From contig JALMLS010000448.1 of the NCBI GenBank assembly GCA_038496445.1, positions 1-64,000 of the forward strand: a stretch of DNA of 64,000 nt, read 5' to 3'. The position numbers were made by a program, and so were the translations under genes. Shown in pieces: positions 1 to 9,775 of this stretch. The notes beneath the pieces were generated by a model. It was not told the origin of the DNA and made no database searches. It saw nothing but the letters and a program-made list of their open reading frames with translations. Numbering within the stretch: the first letter of the stretch is position 1; each line of letters opens with the position of its first letter. This DNA is from Trichosphaerium sp. ATCC 40318 (Eukaryota > Discosea > Flabellinia > Trichosidae).

Positions 1-1028
1 CATAATCCAATCATAGAAGAGGATACTGCCCTTGGCCTGAGGGTTTGAATCAGATTGTTTATCTAATAATAAATTGAGGTGAAGAGCAACAAAGTACGAA
101 ATATGCCATTCATTTTGTTTTCGCATCCAACAGTTCGAGAGACAGTGTTGTTTAATCACTTGTCTAGGGCAGAGGTATAGAACTAAACAGCCTTCCACAA
201 GGAGTTAATACTATTGCCATTGGCGGCTATTTTCAAAAGGTGCTTGCTTCTTTGTTTATAACAAAACCTCAAAGAGTCGTACTAACTTTGGTAGGCATGG
301 TATTGTGTCATGCAAGAGTATATGCGACCTTCCGTAGAATCAATATGCCGTGGCTTACGTCAAATAACTTTTGAGGAAAGCAACATGCAAGGTAAGTTTT
401 AATTTACAACAAGTTTCTTTTTTAACAATTTATCTAGCTCGACAATCGTTTAACAACACAAGTGGCATTGAAGAACTTGAACGTAAAGTTTTCTTTAATT
501 GATCCTCTCGTACTACGACGTATAGTAATTCCCGCCGGGGTGTGCAATGTAGACACGTAAAGGTACGCCTAATGGATCAAACAGAAAACCACGTGAATAT
601 CTGTTACGATATGGTTCGCTTAACTCTACTTGGTCGTTTTTAATCTGGTTATTGGTCTAATGAGTTGTTATGTTTCGATGTTTGGCGTATGGCTTGAGAT
701 GAATCAACGTTCAAATAATTGGCAATGCCCTATTTGTTCCAAATCAGTATTGTTCCATCAAGTCGTTGTAGATTATTACTTTGCCAAAATATTACAAGAT
801 GTTCCTGGTAACGAGGTTATAATAAGACCAGATGGTAGCTATGGCTCCACTAGTGCTATTCAAGCGCATGATAGAAACGGAGGTGGCGAATATATCAGAC
901 CAATCAAGAAGCCAAAATGTGTAACAATCGACTTAACACTAGATGACAGTGATGATGATGACGACTACACGATGCAATCAGACGATCTACAAGATAGTTA
1001 CTCAATGACATCACTCACTCTACAGTAA
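1..1028 (+). pseudogene. Decayed, window-truncated copy of SIZ/PIAS SUMO ligase
   Basis: Mirror copy of the 3' two thirds of the gene at 7373-9225. It covers the end of the PINIT-like exon, the middle exons, the SP-RING exons and the acidic C-terminus, ending at the same TAA. Relative to the right copy it has several frame-breaking indels near 58-110, an extra T near 490 and a missing G near 535. In the intron that splits the SP-RING (near 670), the acceptor AG is destroyed by loss of a G, and an extra T follows in the next exon near 683. The last exon (about 690-1028), with the end of the zinc finger and the SIM-like acidic tail, is still open. A functional ligase is unlikely unless the differences are assembly errors. 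Confidence 0.82.
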
Positions 1029-1495
1029 CCACATAGCCCAAGAATGACATGATGCATCAAACACATCAAGTCATTTCAAGTGGTTGTTGTACCTAATAAA
1101 CTCTTTATTCTCACATTGTTCAATATGGTAACCACATAATAGTGTAAACATACATTGCGCCTCTAGGTTCTCAAAGATACTCACAGCGAGCAGAAAAACA
1201 ATCAATGTACACTGTCGCTGCATGTACCTTACAATCAGAACATGAGCTTAATTCGCTTAAACTGTTGCTACTTAACAACGTAGGATTTTCCGGATTATTA
1301 TCGATACGTTCGTACACCATGTGTAAGGCTCTGTTGCCTCAAGAGTAATTCTAAGTTAGCACAGTTTTCAACTTACTTGTACTTCGTACTCACAATGTGA
1401 GATCTGTCGAGTAGGTTTTTTTTACCTGAATGAACAACAAAAAGATAGCACGACTTTTAGCACTGAACAAAGAATGTGCAAGTGAATTTTGCTAT
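1029..1495. other. Gap between convergent genes, left arm
   Basis: About 470 bases between the stop codons of the two convergent decayed genes. It mirrors 6903-7372 in the right arm and holds no open coding region. It is as well conserved between the arms as the genes themselves, which shows that the duplication copied a contiguous segment. Confidence 0.7.
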
Positions 1496-2418
1496 TTATT
1501 GACTATCACGCTTTGCACAGTTGCCACCGTTAGGATTACAGTACAGGTTTGGCATTAGCCTTCCAGTCCATTTTGCTCTTAATCCAGCGATAGCATTATG
1601 GTTTGAGGATTGATCCCAAAAGCTAAATCCAAACTTTTCTCGATGAAAAAATGGACCAACATGTCCTCCCCAGAATCCCTCTCTAATTAAAAATTATTGC
1701 ACAAAGAGCGAGAGACCACTTTAGAGACCAAGGAATGTTTGACTTCGAAGCACCAAAAACACCTTCAGAGCCCGCTACAGTAGTACATGGAGGGAGTGCC
1801 CAGGAGGCAAGTACGGTACTTTATCTGCAGGTGAAAAGGTGAAGGAATGAAAGTAGCCACAGTGCGAGTTTCCAGATCCTTGGCAAGGACCGTATGCGCT
1901 CCCTGTAGTACCAGGGTATGCAGCGTCCCACATTGTAGTTTTCCTCCTGCGTTGTTGGCCCCACAAGGCACGAGCGAACATACAATGATCCTTCTTCACT
2001 TGTCTATCAGCACTAGTGTATCCTAAACAATGTTAGCTGCTACCAAACTGAAAACATGCCACAACTGCGATCAAAAAACGTACCAACAAGTGCTCTAACA
2101 TGGTTAATAGCAATACGATGCCATTCATCGACTTCTGCTTTGGTTTGGGTTTTTGTCATGTCGCAAAAGGTTGATGTTGGTAGAACACCTCACGAATGCC
2201 TCTGATGCGATCGACACTTGGACAAATAGCTTTCCAGAATGCTCTTTTAGACATTTTAGAAGGGTCATATGTTGTTACACCATCCCATCTAGAGTGACGC
2301 CATGCATTTTGTGAGATCCAACCGACACCGTCAGGATCATGAGCGGTGTTTACTCCTGAAATCGCTTTTGCGTTCATTATGGACCAATCTGCTTGTTTTG
2401 GGGTGTATTGTACAACGC
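1496..2418 (-). pseudogene. 5'-truncated, frameshifted copy of the secreted-protein gene
   Basis: Mirror copy of 5999-6902. It lacks the first exon and all signal-peptide codons because the duplication breakpoint at about 2418 falls just after them. It also has indels: near 1845 a small loss and an 8-base gain together change the local reading, near 1793 two extra bases shift the frame for the rest of the protein, and near 2150 there are length differences. The original stop codon is retained. With no start, no secretion signal and a frameshift, this is a dead copy; it could still be transcribed antisense to nothing obvious. Confidence 0.82.
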
Positions 2419-2436
2419 AAATCATCATCAACACGT

Positions 2437-2544
2437 GATGCTATAAATATAGATGACGATGATGATGAAGAGAAAATGTTGCAAGAGGCTATTAAAAGAT
2501 CTCTAAGCGTTGAATGTAAAAAAAGAAATTTTTATTTCAGGTAA
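2437..2544 (+). pseudogene. Orphan UIM-like C-terminal exon fragment
   Basis: Directly beyond the duplication edge is an open stretch reading an aspartate run, then DEEKMLQEAIKRSLSVE, then a basic tail and a stop. The middle part fits the ubiquitin-interacting motif (acidic lead, leucine, Ala-x-x-x-Ser). No upstream exon with a domain is present because the duplicated arm sits immediately to its left. The simplest reading is the last exon of a ubiquitin-binding protein cut off by the rearrangement. The match is short, so chance cannot be excluded. Confidence 0.35.
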
Positions 2545-2889
2545 CTCATGTCTTTAAACGTCATTTGAAATAGTTTTTATACTAGCATTCTAAAGAGTAA
2601 CTGGCACATTGTCATACCTGCGCCACAAGTTTCCTGTAAGAACTTGTGTCAAGCTTTTTTCTCTCAACATTTCTGGAAAAAAGTGATTGCTTGTACGCAG
2701 TTTTCGCCTAGAAAGTGACCCTAAACAAAACTCTGACAACAGGAGCACCACGATATTGTTAATCGCAGCCACGGACTTTTCTATGTAATTCTAGAGTGAT
2801 TGTCTGTGCCACGTGACAGCTTTGCAACGTCGCTTATTACGTGAACAGTTACTTAGCTGTAGCCACTTAATAATAAAGAGCCAACGTTG
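2545..2889. other. Non-coding stretch in the duplication spacer
   Basis: AT-rich, with no convincing reading frame. A CACGTG motif lies near 2810, ahead of the ArfGAP fragment. Nothing else recognised. Confidence 0.5.
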
Positions 2890-3281
2890 ATGGCATCCCA
2901 AGAAGCTAAAATACGCCTGAAAAGAGTGAAGAAGCTCCCGGGCAATAATTATTGTGCAGATTGCGGCCAGCCAAGTAAGCTTCTGTTTGAAGTTAATAAC
3001 TTATCATTTCGCAGACCCTAACTGGGCAAGTGTTACTTATGGCATTCTTATTTGGAAAACATAGAAGTCTTGGTACACATATTACTCGGGTAAAGAGTTT
3101 GGACTTGGATAAATGGAACGAACAGTATCTATGTAAAATGGAAAACAATGGCAACCAAGTTGCAAATTCTGTGCTTGAAGAAAAATATACGGAGAATTGT
3201 GGAATATCAAGGAGCAGTAGAGCTTTTTTTCAAGCTAAATACGATTGTAAACAATGGATGAGAAAACCACGTGTTTCTTGA
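2890..3281 (+). pseudogene. Broken small ArfGAP-domain gene
   Basis: The first exon from ATG 2890 reads the start of an ArfGAP domain, including the first zinc-finger pair as CADCG. A short intron (about 2976-3015) leads into PNWASVTYGILI. The family next needs the second CxxC pair and a Gly before HRSLGTHITRV, but here only seven bases separate ILI from HRSLGTH and the frame changes. That equals about 14 missing bases. The later parts fit the family well: LDLDKW, GNQVAN, and a FxxAKYxxKxW-like end before the TGA. With half the C4 zinc finger gone and a frameshift, it should be dead. ArfGAPs stimulate GTP hydrolysis on Arf in vesicle traffic. Confidence 0.72.
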
Positions 3282-3476
3282 AAAGAAAATAAAATGCTAT
3301 TAATTTGAAACTGTGCTCTAGTACAAGACGTACGTATTTGAATGTCAATATCTGCGTAAAATATCAGTAACAACTATTACTGCAACAAAACTCGAAAAAG
3401 TTACATTGAGTCATCAAATTCTTTAATATTGGCCCTTGTAGTTAATACTGTTTATCACCTCAACTCTATTGCTCAT

Positions 3477-4184
3477 TCAACAAGCCATAGAATACTGCGT
3501 TGTCATAGTCTTTTTACCATCAACGTATACACCCTTTTCGCGTATTTGGCCGTTATCATACCATTTCTTGTATTCTCCTTGTTGTACATTATTAACAAAA
3601 TTGCATTTTGTACACAATTGGTCATTGTAATGCCATTCCTTGTAGTTTCCTTGTTGCCTACCATCAACGAACATTTGTTGTCTCCGCAATCGTCCATTGG
3701 CATACCATTCCTTGTAGTCTCCTTGTAGTATACCACCAACGTATGTAAATTGCCTGCTCAATTTGCCGTTGTCATGCCAACACTTGTATTCACCTTGTAC
3801 TTTACCATCAACGAAATTGCAGTGTATGAACAATTGTCCGCCATCATACCAGTCTTTGAATTCTCCTTGTAGCATATCATCAACATAATAGCATTGCCTA
3901 CGCAATTGGCCGCTGTAAAACCAGCCAAAACCATACCCTTGCTTATCTAATGCTTGCTTTTTGTGATACAGTAACCATTTACCATGTTTCAATAGATTCT
4001 CATCATAACGAACTAGAGCAGCTTGTTTACATAGCAGAGGCCATTTTATATACATCTCAACATCTAACTCTGAAATATTCATGTGTAGCTCAACTGGCAA
4101 CTGTAATAAACCGTATTGCTCTAATTCTATTTTTTTCTCCTGATTCTGGTTAACTTGGCAGCATAGAAAAGAAGCATACGTCAA
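3477..4184 (-). CDS. F-box-like protein with MORN_2 repeats, copy 1
   Basis: The N-terminal part (LLQLPVELHMN, then MYIKWPLLCKQAA) is an F-box-like segment. It closely matches the protein at 46643-47913, which has EVYIKWPVLSKKAA at the same place. After it come about six units of roughly 23 residues with the pattern G-x-Y-K-x-W-Y-x-N-G-x-L, typical of MORN_2 (YwqK-like) repeats. F-box proteins recruit substrates to SCF ubiquitin ligases; MORN_2 repeats are usually a binding or structural scaffold. The start is unresolved: no in-frame ATG exists, and the open frame begins at a TTG codon at 4184. An upstream ATG is out of frame by one base at a run of seven A (plus-strand T, 4130-4136), so an indel or an unseen exon is possible. 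Confidence 0.72.
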   Translation of the reverse strand: MTYASFLCCQVNQNQEKKIELEQYGLLQLPVELHMNISELDVEMYIKWPLLCKQAALVRYDENLLKHGKWLLYHKKQALDKQGYGFGWFYSGQLRRQCYYVDDMLQGEFKDWYDGGQLFIHCNFVDGKVQGEYKCWHDNGKLSRQFTYVGGILQGDYKEWYANGRLRRQQMFVDGRQQGNYKEWHYNDQLCTKCNFVNNVQQGEYKKWYDNGQIREKGVYVDGKKTMTTQYSMAC

Positions 4185-5880
4185 GGCACCGTTTTGTCAT
4201 TATTTAATTCAATAAAGTTTGTTTTTTCAGTAACACGTGATAAATCGTTGAAACGAAATTTGCCGTATTATAAGTCAAAAAAGTTAGCGAACTATTTTTA
4301 AATTTCACTGACCAGTCAGGTCACGACCAGGATTACAACAATGGAAGCTAGAGTTGTTGTAGTGGGCAAATGAAGGGGACAGAGTCTAGCGGCGACTGAG
4401 CACCATAACCCAGTTGTCTCCCTTTCTGGCATACAGTTCAATATCACTTTGACATTTTTTCGACCCTTTTTTTGAAATAGCAATCTTATACCTGAACATG
4501 TTGCTCAATCCCGACCCTTTTTAAAAGACCTAAGACCTTTGCTTTTCTTGCAAGGCCCAGTCTGTTTCCTACGTAAATCACGGTGTGTAAGACGATGAAA
4601 AATGGTCACCTCAAACATAATCATTTACACTCCAACACCCATAGAGGCCAGAAAACTGAATAAATTCAAATAGAAAATAAAGTTAATGGTCCTTGGTACA
4701 CAGGTGAATCTTTACGCCATAAACCATTTACAATCTAGTGCATTATTCAGCCGCTTAGAGCTGTCATGGACTTGCTGTAATTATTCATGACGTTATTGTA
4801 TAGAGCGATGTATAAGAGCACAAATTCAAAAGGCAGCTAGATGATCAAGACTTTTTAAACACTACGTAGAACTATAATACAAGACAGGCTCTTGGCGATT
4901 TGGCAAATGTACATGAGGTCAGATTAAACTAACAACAACTTGTTTGACGCAAGTCGATTACAACTTGATGTTTCTATTATGTAACAAAGGCACACGTTGA
5001 TGGCTACTATTCAAAGATGTTGGGTTTACATTCCTCAATAACGCCCTAGGGAATATCATAGCTACAGTGCTGGTTATTGAAATACAGTGAGATGAGTGCA
5101 CGGAGGGTTATTTATCACGTGACAAGAAAACCAAAATAAAAAAGATCGAAATACTGAAAACGAATAAGTTGGCAACAAGCCTCTCATGGATTATGTTGAG
5201 GTCAATATGCTAAATACTGCGAAATGAGTGTTATTCTAACAAGTAATAAAATGCAGTAAAAATGCAGTTTTCTTTTTATCGTAGCTCCGATATTTTATAA
5301 CGCCATCACGTGTTAATCGAGGTGACGATGTGTTATTGTATGATGCGCGATTACGTTATGTAATTGAAGATTGATTATGGACATGAATTGCGTTTGAAAA
5401 CAAAAAACTGTGGTGTATCTAAAAATACTCGCTTGGTCATAACATCAATAAATATTGTCTAGTTGGCTGTGGATTCAGCGTAAAGTACAATCTACCTATA
5501 TTTACATCAAGCTTATTTTACCTATGGAATCATACATTGCGATGATTATTTCGGTACTGCACGAGTACCCAATTTTGTTTTACGTCTATACCCAATGGAA
5601 TGATTTTCATAAGACCATCTGATCTTCATTGTTCTATATGGTAGCTTGTTGACGCCAGACTATCGATTATTAGTCCGATAAATAGCGTCACACTAGCTAC
5701 AGCTAGCAAGTGCGCTTTATTTGTTGGAATAACAGTTTAGTATGTACAACAATTTATAACGCGATTAGTAATATTGTGCACGGGTAAAACTCGACATTTT
5801 TCAGACTACATTATCACTAATACAATTATCAAACAAACAACACTTCAAAACAACAACACGTGATAACACCTATTACTGAA
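4185..5880. other. Long gene-free spacer between the duplication arms
   Basis: About 1.7 kb with no open frame of note and no recognisable RNA gene. CACGTG occurs near 4230, 5117, 5307 and 5858. A possible promoter for the gene starting at 5881 lies at the right end. Otherwise I see nothing in it. Confidence 0.6.
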
Positions 5881-6902
5881 ATGAAATTTACCTCAGGTAC
5901 ATATCAACGAAAATAGAAATTTGTACTGCGAGGATTCTAACTCTTTGATAGCAACGTTACTACTATGTATATATGTACTGTCTACTGCAGCAACAGCTGT
6001 TGTACAATACACCCCAAACCAAGCAGATTGGTCCATAATGAACGCAAAAGCGATTTCAGGAGTAAACACCGCTCATGATCCTGACGGTGTCGGTTGGATC
6101 TCACAAAATGCATGGCGTCACTCTAGATGGGATGGTGTAACAACATATGACCCTTCTAAAATGTCTAAAAGAGCATTCTGGAAAGCTATTTGTCCAAGTG
6201 TCGATCGCATCAGAGGCATTCGTGAGGTGTTCTACCAACATCAACCTTTTGCCGACAATGCAAACCCAACCAAAGCAGAAGTCGATGAATGGCATCGTAT
6301 TGCTATTAACCATGTTAGAGCACTTGTTGGTACGTTTTTTGATCGCAGTTGTGGCATGTTTTCAGTTTGGTAGCAGCTAACATTGTTTAGGATACACTAG
6401 TGCTGATAGACAAGTGAAGAAGGATCATTGTATGTTCGCTCGTGCCTTGTGGGGCCAACAACGCAGGAAAACTACAATGTGGGACGCTGCATACCCTGGT
6501 ACTACAGGGAGCGCATACGGTCCTTGCCAAGGATCTGGAAACTCGCACTGTGGCGCTACTTTCATTCCTTCACCTGCAGATCAAGTACCGTACTTGCCTC
6601 CTGGGCACCCTCCATGTACTACTGTAGCGGGCTCTGAAGGTGTTTTTGGTGCTTCGAAGTCAAACATTCCTTGGTCTCTAAAGTGGTCTCGCTCTTTGTG
6701 CAATACTTTAATTAGAGAGGGATTCTGGGGAGGACATGTTGGTCCATTTTTTCATCGAGAAAAGTTTGGATTTAGCTTTTGGGATCAATCCTCAAACCAT
6801 AATGCTATCGCTGGATTAAGAGCAAAATGGACTGGAAGGCTAATGCCAAACCTGTACTGTAATCCTAACGGTGGAAACTGTGCAAAGCGTGATAGTCAAT
6901 AA
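5881..6902 (+). CDS. Secreted cysteine- and tryptophan-rich protein, family not recognised
   Basis: Three exons give a clean 301-residue protein: 5881-5896, 5952-6329 and 6391-6902. The first intron (55 nt) joins MKFTS to a hydrophobic run ending STAATA, forming a convincing signal peptide with cleavage near residue 20. The start at 5881 was chosen because only this splice gives an ATG in frame. The mature part is rich in Trp, Cys, His and Gly, with segments such as DHCMFARALWGQQRR, GPCQG and GFWGGHVGPFF. It has no further membrane segment. I do not recognise the fold; a secreted enzyme or surface-binding protein is possible. It faces the SUMO ligase gene tail to tail. A decayed partial copy lies in the left arm. 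Confidence 0.78.
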
Positions 6903-8398
6903 ATAGCAAAATTCATGTGCACATTCTTCGTTCGGTGCTAAAAGTCGTGCTATCTTTTTGTTGTTCGTTCAGGTAAAAAAAACCTGCTCGACAGATCTCA
7001 CATTGTGAGTACGAAGTACAAGTAAGTTGAAAACTGTGCTAACTTAGAATTACTCTTGAGGCAACGGAGCCTTACACATGTACGAACGTATCGATATTAA
7101 TCCGGAAAATCCTACGTTGTTAAGTAGCAACAGTCTAAGCGAATTAAGCTCACGTTCTGATTGTAAGGTACATGCAGCGACAGTGTACATTGATTGTTTT
7201 TCTGCTCGCTGTGAGTATTTTTGAGAACCTAGAGGCGCAATGTATGTTTAAACTATTATGTGGTTACCATATTGAACAATGTGAGAATAAAAGAGTTTAT
7301 TAGGTACATAACAACAACCACTTGAAATGACTTGATGTGTTTGATGCATCATGTCATTTTTGGGTTATGTGGTTACTGTAGAGTGAGTGACGTCATTGAG
7401 TAACTATCTTGTAGATCGTCTGATTGCATCGTGTAGTCGTCATCATCATCACTGTCATCTAGTGTTAAGTCGATTGTTACACATTTTGGCTTCTTGATTG
7501 GTCTGATATATTCGCCACCTCCGTTTCTATCATGCGCTTCAATAGCACTAGTGGAGCCATAGCTACCATCTGGTCTTATTATAACCTCGTTACCAGGAAC
7601 ATCTTGTAGTATTTTCGCAAAGTAATAATCTACAACGACTTGATGGAACAATACTGATTTGGAACAAATAGGGCATTGCCAATTATTTGAACGTTGATTC
7701 ATCTCAAGCCATACGCCAACATCGAAACACTAACAACTCATTAGACCAATAACCAGATTAAAAACGACCAAGTAGAGTTAAGCGAACCATATCGTAACAG
7801 ATATTCACGTGGTTTTCTGTTTGATCCATTAGGCGTACCTTTACGTGTCTACATTGCACACCCCGGCCGGGAATTACTATACGTCGTAGTACGAGAGGAT
7901 CAATTAAAGAAACTTTACGTTCAAGTTCTTCAATGCCACTTGTGTTGTTAAACGATTGTCGAGCTAGATAAATTGTTAAAAAAGAAACTTGTTGTAAATT
8001 AAAACTTACCTTGCATCTTGCTTTCCTCAAAAGTTATTTGACGTAAGCCACGGCATATTGATTCTACGGAAGGTCGCATATACTCTTGCATGACACAATA
8101 CCATGCCTACCAAAGTTAGTACGACTCTTTGAGGTTTTGCTATAAACAAAGAAGCAAGCACCTTTTGAAAATAGCCGCCAATGGCAATAGTATTAACTCC
8201 TTGTGGAAGGCTGTTTAGTTCTATACCTTTGCCCTAGACAAGTGATTAAACAACACTGTTTCTCGAACTTTTGGATGCGAAAACAAAATGAATGGCATTG
8301 TTTCGTACTTTGTTGCTCTTCACCAATTTATTATTGATAACAATCTGATTCAAACCCTCTGGCCAAGGGCAGTACCCCTCTTCAATGATTGGATTATG
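5999..8398. repeat. Right arm of large inverted duplication
   Basis: Inverted counterpart of 1-2418. The inner edge at about 5999 falls within exon 2 of the secreted-protein gene. The outer limit cannot be set, because position 8398 pairs with the first base of the window. The genes in this arm are intact, so it looks like the source or functional copy. The arms enclose about 3.58 kb of unique sequence. Confidence 0.93.
6903..7372. other. Gap between convergent genes, right arm
   Basis: Mirror of 1029-1495, between the stop codons of the secreted-protein gene and the SUMO ligase gene. No coding region seen. The only feature of note is its strong conservation with the left arm. Confidence 0.65.
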
Positions 8399-9225
8399 AT
8401 TGAAACACCTCAGTACATAACACTTGCCACCGGGAGGTACAGTAAAAGTACGACTATACGTTCCAGATCGATTAATGTACAACCAACAAGGAACTGTTGA
8501 GGTGGTGATATGAAATGGATCACGTGGGTCAGGTTGCAGCATTACGTTCAAGATACCTTGAGGTATACTGCTCGTTAAAGTACCTCTATTATTTAAGGTA
8601 GTAGTTCTCGGAACAAAACGTTGTGGTTGAGGCGTTGAACACGCTTTTCGTGTGGGTCCAAATGCAGAACCATGCACCGCTTGCTGAGAAGGTGCTGGTT
8701 GGGGTATGAATACTGATTCAGGAACAAATAAATGTTGCCGACCAAGAGTAATAGGTGAAGGTCTTGGAAAGGCTCTACAACCGTAAAAAGTGTACTTTGG
8801 CCCTCGAATTGTTTGTGCACTGATTGATTGTTAACCAAAAAAAAGATTATAGCACGTGCCTTAGAGCTTCAATTCTAGCGCATACATCATAGACGTCTTT
8901 AATAGGTAGCCCAGCGTGATATTCACCAAGCTTATTATATAAAGCGATTACTAGTCTTTCACATAGTTCTGCCTTTAGCAAAGCGCTGTAGCCATTTGGA
9001 TCGTGTCCTAGACAGCTTCAAAGAAGCTAGTCAGTTATGGACTGAAATAAAAGCAAGGTAGCACTCACCGTAGGCAATCATTTACTTCATCTTTTCTTAG
9101 CGATTTTCGTACAACATCCTTTTCAAAGTTAGACAGTTCACCGTATAAGAATACGAGCGTACAATAAGTAGATTAAAGTTAATTGCTTCTTCGAGCTCTG
9201 GTCTTGTGAGAGTATGTCGTGCCAT
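7373..9225 (-). CDS. SIZ/PIAS-type SUMO E3 ligase (SAP, PINIT, SP-RING)
   Basis: The exon chain resolved by hand is ATG at 9225 to 9163, 9118-9069, a SAP/PINIT exon series, then the SP-RING exons to the TAA at 7373. The order matches the family. An N-terminal SAP domain (EVNDCLRRCLGHDPNGY, then a helix ending VIAL) is for DNA or chromatin binding. A PINIT-like region follows (CPWPEGLNQIVINN). Then comes a MIZ/SP-RING zinc finger: CRHVKCFDVGVWLEMN, WQCPICSK, and VVDYYFAKIL. The C-terminus has VTIDLTLDDSDDDDD, a SUMO-interacting motif followed by acidic residues. Such ligases pass SUMO from Ubc9 to nuclear substrates. The intron at 8820-8859 appears to be GC-AG, as only that keeps the frame. 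The left arm of the duplication holds a broken copy. Confidence 0.9.
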
Positions 9226-9775
9226 TTTTTATTTTTGATCTATTTTTAGATCAATCTTAACGTTAGAAGAAAAATTTGATTGAAACGTTTCAATAGATTG
9301 AACATCAAAAAAAAACCCTCAAGTGCGCAGTCTTTTTGTACGTCACCGGTTGTTTTAACGTTGGGTAAACCCATACAAATGAGCTTCTTGGTTTTAACAC
9401 AAATAGAAAGAAGTAGGTACAAATTATTAGTTAACTTACGTTAGAAATAAGGGCGTACTGTAGGATGTACTATTTTATGAGTGTTATAGTTATGGTAACC
9501 CAAGAGTAGTTGTAAACCAGTTGTGAACTATTTAGAAATTCTCATCGATCTTAAGTACATTAAGCGATTTCGTTAGTTTAGATTGATTATCTGCTCGTGA
9601 ATTCTCATGAACTTTGCTCCGTATATTGACGGTAAGATTGAATCAGCGATGAATGTAATAAGTGCTTATGGGTGTAGCAGGAACAATGTTGTGGTTAACC
9701 TCGTTGTTGTACAAAAAGTTGTTTACTGAATTAAGTTACAAGTTGTCTTTCTCATTTTTTACTTCTGGAAGATCG
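9226..9775. other. Intergenic region upstream of SIZ/PIAS
   Basis: About 550 bases between the ligase start and the stop codon of the symporter gene, both on the minus strand. It should hold the ligase promoter and the symporter 3' end. No gene or clear motif seen. Confidence 0.5.

Larger units (their letters stand above)
1..2418. repeat. Left arm of large inverted duplication
   Basis: The reverse complement of this stretch matches 5999-8398 almost base for base, with scattered substitutions and 1-8 nt indels. Position 1 pairs with about 8398, so the arm probably continues left of the window. The inner edge is at about 2418, where similarity stops abruptly just downstream of the signal-peptide codons of the right-arm secreted-protein gene. 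This arm carries most of the damage: both genes in it are broken while the right-arm copies splice and translate cleanly. By eye, identity is well above 90 percent. Confidence 0.93.
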
